Positions 6,079 through 8,374 of a stretch of 8,374 bases of DNA are shown here, in pieces (position 1 is the stretch's first letter; every line of letters starts with the position of its first letter). Where the stretch lies: assembly GCA_015485715.1 (NCBI GenBank), contig WFTA01000062.1, positions 1-8,374 of the forward strand, in the 5' to 3' direction. The DNA comes from Patescibacteria group bacterium (GTDB lineage: Bacteria > Patescibacteriota > Patescibacteriia > WFTA01 > S139-112). The notes below the pieces were generated by a model. It did no database searches, had not been told where the DNA came from, and saw only the letters and a list, made by a program, of their open reading frames with translations. The translations under genes and the position numbers were made by a program.

Positions 6079-7911
6079 ATGATTGCCGACATCATCCCAC
6101 TAGTCAAAATACCCAGAACAATGCCTGACAGTTTCTCATATACGTTTGATGAAAACAATGTCTCAGTATCCAAACTTCAATTTGTTAAAGTTGATTTTAA
6201 CAATAAAAAAGTCATTGGTATAGTACAATCAACAAAAAAAGAACCCTATCTGCCGTCTCATACCAAAGCTATCCTTGATGTATATCCGTATCTTTTGCCT
6301 GATTTTTATCTCAAACTGGCTAATTATATAAAGGATATATGTTTTGTATCTCTATCTACTGCCTTGCACAGTATTCTGCCATCATCATTTTCAGAAAAAA
6401 ACATCTCTCTTTTTGAAAAATATACCAGTTTGTATATTCCTAAAAAACATATCCCCACCCCTCTTCTCATCCACTATTCCACCACACGAAACAAATATCG
6501 TCTGATTATAGATCAAATCAATTATCACCTCAAAGATGAGGAACAACTACTCTATCTTCTTCCCTCAAAAAATACAGCAGAAACTGCCTTTGATATCTTG
6601 TCTAAGAAAAACTTCAATGTTTATCTCTGGCAAAACAGAAAAAAAGACTGGAAATACGTTATAGAAGAAAAACCTCAGATTATTTTGGGAAGTCGTTCTG
6701 CAATATTTGCCCCCTTCTCAAATCTTAAAATGATTATCATGGAAGATGAGCATAGCTCAAACTATAAATCCGAAAAGACGCCAAAGTATAATACTTTTGA
6801 TCTCGTTTGTTTTTTAACTGAAATTTTCAACGCACGCCTTATCTTATCCAGCTTTGCTCCCAGTATTGAGGCAAAAATAAAAATCAAAAACACCTATCTG
6901 GAAAAAACCAAAAAAACCAATATAGAAGTAATAGATATGAAAATAGAAAAAGAAAAAGGCAACTATACTATGTTCTCTGATAAACTTTTAGAAAATATAC
7001 AAGAATCTGCATCCACTTCAAAAACATTTATATTTCTCAACAGAAAAGGCTACTCTAGAGCTGTGCTTTGCAGAGACTGCGGATGGGAAGCAGTGTGTCC
7101 CAACTGCAGTGTAAACCTTATCTACCATACTTCTAATTACCTCATTTGCCACTGGTGCAGATACAGAGAAGAGCTTCCTCCGCTCTGCCCTGTCTGCAAC
7201 AGCCCTGACATCAAACTATCTGGAAAAGGCACACAAAAAGTAGAAATAGAAATTAAAAAAAAGTTCAAGCAAATGCATATCATAAGAATAGACAAAGACA
7301 ATCCGACCTATTCCAATTACCAAAAAGCAAGTGTTATCATAGGTACAGAATATGCCTTTGATAAAATCAACTGGGAAGATGTTGGGGTAATAGGAGTGAT
7401 AGATGGAGACTTTTACAAATATATTCCAAACTTTAAATCAGTTGAAGAAGCTTATACTATATTTAAATTCTTCTCTTTAAAAGCTCTTGAAAACAAGACA
7501 AAACTCATTATCCAATCCCATGATCCAAGTACTCCCCTCATCAAAGCTATCAAAGAAAAAAAAGACAACATCTACTATAAATCTGAGATCAAGCTCCGCC
7601 AATCTCTGCACTATCCTCCTTTTGCAATTGTGATTAAACTAAGCTATAAACATAAAAATGAAAAAAAAGCTATAGGAGAAGCTATGCACATCTATCACCG
7701 CCTTTTAAAATATATAATCAAAGAAAACAAACTTGAAGAAAGTATTGACATATCCAAGCCATACCCTGCACATCCCAAAAAATCAGGTGGAAAATATATA
7801 TTTCACATTGCAGTTAAAATAATATCTCACAAAGAAAAAATACTTCCAATCATCCGTAACAAAGTCCCTCCTGACTGGACAATAGATAATAACCCTACAA
7901 CACTGCTTTAA
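6079..7911 (+). CDS. priA: PriA-family primosomal protein with degenerate helicase motifs
   Basis: PriA recognises stalled forks and reloads the replicative helicase. This 610-residue form (E. coli: 732) keeps an N-terminal 3'-DNA-binding region (about 1-70), GSRSAIFAPF (204-213), LNRKGYSR (320-327), and eight zinc cysteines in four pairs: C331/C334, C340/C343, C357/C360, C370/C373. The C-terminal marks RQSLHYPPF (507-515) and PYPAHPKKSGGKY (561-573) are also present. ATPase motifs are eroded. The Walker A position reads HYSTTRNKY (132-140) with no GxGKT; motif II is EDEH (222-225) rather than DEEH; motif III is SSFAPS (257-262). Motif V reads GTEYAFDKINW (422-432), and the motif VI QxxGRxGR arginine pattern is absent near 463-472. 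It probably cannot translocate on DNA and may act as a structural loader, as proposed for actinobacterial PriA. It begins one base after the upstream gene's stop. Confidence 0.92.
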   Translation: MIADIIPLVKIPRTMPDSFSYTFDENNVSVSKLQFVKVDFNNKKVIGIVQSTKKEPYLPSHTKAILDVYPYLLPDFYLKLANYIKDICFVSLSTALHSILPSSFSEKNISLFEKYTSLYIPKKHIPTPLLIHYSTTRNKYRLIIDQINYHLKDEEQLLYLLPSKNTAETAFDILSKKNFNVYLWQNRKKDWKYVIEEKPQIILGSRSAIFAPFSNLKMIIMEDEHSSNYKSEKTPKYNTFDLVCFLTEIFNARLILSSFAPSIEAKIKIKNTYLEKTKKTNIEVIDMKIEKEKGNYTMFSDKLLENIQESASTSKTFIFLNRKGYSRAVLCRDCGWEAVCPNCSVNLIYHTSNYLICHWCRYREELPPLCPVCNSPDIKLSGKGTQKVEIEIKKKFKQMHIIRIDKDNPTYSNYQKASVIIGTEYAFDKINWEDVGVIGVIDGDFYKYIPNFKSVEEAYTIFKFFSLKALENKTKLIIQSHDPSTPLIKAIKEKKDNIYYKSEIKLRQSLHYPPFAIVIKLSYKHKNEKKAIGEAMHIYHRLLKYIIKENKLEESIDISKPYPAHPKKSGGKYIFHIAVKIISHKEKILPIIRNKVPPDWTIDNNPTTLL

Positions 7912-7919
7912 TTTTGTAA

Positions 7920-7946
7920 CCCCAGTCATTCGACGGGGCAAGTTTT
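7920..7946 (+). terminator. Terminator-like hairpin after priA
   Basis: Nine bases past the priA stop, CCCC pairs with GGGG (7920-7923 with 7935-7938). After a single bulged A, GTC pairs with GAC around an ATTC loop. CAAG and then TTTT follow, with another TTTTT a little further on. The stem is strong, but the U-tract is short and displaced by four bases, so this is a probable rather than ideal intrinsic terminator for the rightward operon. Confidence 0.5.
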
Positions 7947-7961
7947 ATAAACAATTTTTAT

Positions 7962-8081
7962 CCAGCCCTACCCAGCCCCACTTTTCAATATCATTTGCAG
8001 ATATGTTGCTTTAAATCAAATTACATACCCATTGGCTTTATAGCAGGATTTACCTCAAAAAGTGGAGCTGGGTGAAGCTGG
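7962..8081. repeat. 24-bp imperfect inverted repeat with 72-bp spacer
   Basis: The left arm (7962-7985) and right arm (8058-8081) are reverse complements at 20 of 24 positions by hand count. Each arm contains the same small unit twice at a 10-bp period: CCAGCCC at 7962 and 7972, and AGCTGGG at 8066 and 8076. The arms are G/C-rich in otherwise AT-rich DNA. They could be the ends of a small non-autonomous element, a long stem-loop, or paired protein sites on one helix face. The spacer contains no recognisable gene. Confidence 0.65.
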
Positions 8082-8132
8082 GCAAGTTGGCCAATATGCA
8101 GTGTTAAAGCCAAAACTATGATTATTATTATT

Positions 8133-8215
8133 TTGGATTTGGGACTTGGGGTTTGCATGCCATGGCGACATGCCGTGGATTTGTCATTTGGATTTTGGTA
8201 TTTGGAATTCTTATA
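8133..8215 (+). repeat. Intergenic repeat, copy B (hairpin core 8160-8178)
   Basis: This is the second copy of the element at 61-178, in the same orientation. The CCATGGC / GACAT / GCCGTGG hairpin at 8160-8178 is unchanged, while the flanking ATTTGG-type sequence differs by point changes and lacks the roughly 35 extra bases of copy A. A run of four ATT-type units (about 8120-8132) sits at its left edge. It lies between the convergent 3' ends of priA and the zinc-ribbon gene. Confidence 0.8.
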
Positions 8216-8230
8216 TTTAGAATTTTTCTC
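8205..8230 (+). terminator. Weak AT hairpin followed by T-tract
   Basis: AATTCT (8206-8211) pairs with AGAATT (8219-8224) around a 7-nt loop, and the strand continues TTTTCTCTTT. It could act as a backup terminator for rightward transcripts that pass 7946. The stem is weak and overlaps the edge of repeat copy B, so it may be incidental. Confidence 0.2.
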
Positions 8231-8231
8231 T

Positions 8232-8374
8232 TTACACAACCTCACTTTGGTAGCATTTTTCACAGTATACTATTTCAGGCCTATCAGGGCTATATGAGGT
8301 ATAGAATTCATTGGGACAGGGATCTGATCCATGAGAATGTTCTACAGTGTTAGTATAAACATTGTTTATTGAGG
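8232..8374 (-). CDS. Zinc-ribbon protein, C-terminal fragment (runs off right edge)
   Basis: On the minus strand an open frame enters from the right edge and ends at TAA (8234-8232), giving the last 46 residues. The tail reads DPCPNEF, then YTSYSPDRPEIVYCEKCYQ, then SEVV. From memory, the SPDRPEIVYCEKCY ending with a CxxC pair matches the short zinc-ribbon tails common in candidate-phyla bacteria, where the motif often closes a small protein of unknown role. Three cysteines are visible: one in DPCPNEF and the CEKC pair. A fourth ligand, perhaps a further Cys or a His of EHSHG, would lie in or before the visible part. The start and full length are outside the window. It is convergent with priA. 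The function is unknown; nucleic-acid or protein binding is only a guess. Confidence 0.75.
   Translation of the reverse strand, partial: SINNVYTNTVEHSHGSDPCPNEFYTSYSPDRPEIVYCEKCYQSEVV

Noticed and set aside
61..8215. CRISPR array or integron attC interpretation of the repeats
   Set aside because: There are only two copies 8 kb apart with no regular spacers, no cas gene and no integrase, so neither reading is supported.
7912..8231. tRNA or other structured RNA gene in the convergent gap
   Set aside because: The hairpins seen are accounted for by the terminator and repeats; no cloverleaf, T-loop motif or CCA-type end was found.
8021..8263. Minus-strand open frame of 80 codons downstream of priA
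   Set aside because: Much of it is the reverse reading of repeat copy B and one inverted-repeat arm, it shows no recognisable domain, and it overlaps the end of the better-supported zinc-ribbon gene in another frame.
8153..8353. Plus-strand open frame of 66 codons at the right end
   Set aside because: It begins inside repeat copy B and then runs antisense to the zinc-ribbon coding sequence; the product has no family features.

Overview
The window looks like AT-rich bacterial chromosome, most probably from a Candidate Phyla Radiation (Patescibacteria) genome, perhaps the Microgenomates side. This placement is an inference. It rests on AT-rich leaders with no clear Shine-Dalgarno sequence before any start, a PriA whose helicase motifs are eroded, a family II pyrophosphatase, secreted CAP and lysozyme-like proteins typical of these small-genome lineages, and a familiar C-terminal zinc-ribbon tail at the right edge. 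The standard code fits: TGA is never read through, and the stops are TAA (five) and TAG (one). No rRNA, tRNA, CRISPR array, transposase or phage gene is visible.

Layout. Positions 1-203 are non-coding and hold copy A of an intergenic repeat. Three genes then read leftward on the minus strand: ppaC (4582-3668), gyrB (3557-1407) and a membrane-anchored CAP-domain protein (1406-204) that starts on the base after the gyrB stop codon. A short AT-rich gap (4583-4715) holds two back-to-back sigma70-type promoters with overlapping -35 boxes. From it, two genes read rightward: a secreted lysozyme-like protein with four C-terminal repeats (4716-6077) and priA (6079-7911), separated by one base. The next 320 bases (7912-8231) lie between convergent genes. 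They hold a terminator-like hairpin, a 24-bp imperfect inverted repeat and copy B of the repeat seen at the left end. The window closes with the last 46 codons of a minus-strand zinc-ribbon protein running off the right edge.

Functional picture. Each arm pairs a DNA-maintenance gene with a cell-envelope gene: gyrase B with the CAP protein, and PriA with the lysozyme-like protein. PpaC hydrolyses the pyrophosphate released by polymerases and ligases. The tight gyrB-CAP and lysozyme-like-priA junctions suggest co-transcription and perhaps translational coupling. A good sigma70-type promoter between ppaC and gyrB suggests gyrB can also be transcribed on its own.

The points most worth a second look are the PriA that has lost Walker A and the motif VI arginines but keeps all eight zinc cysteines, the repeat pair whose hairpin core is identical while its flanks have drifted, the overlapping divergent promoters, and the repeat-bearing lysozyme-like surface protein.
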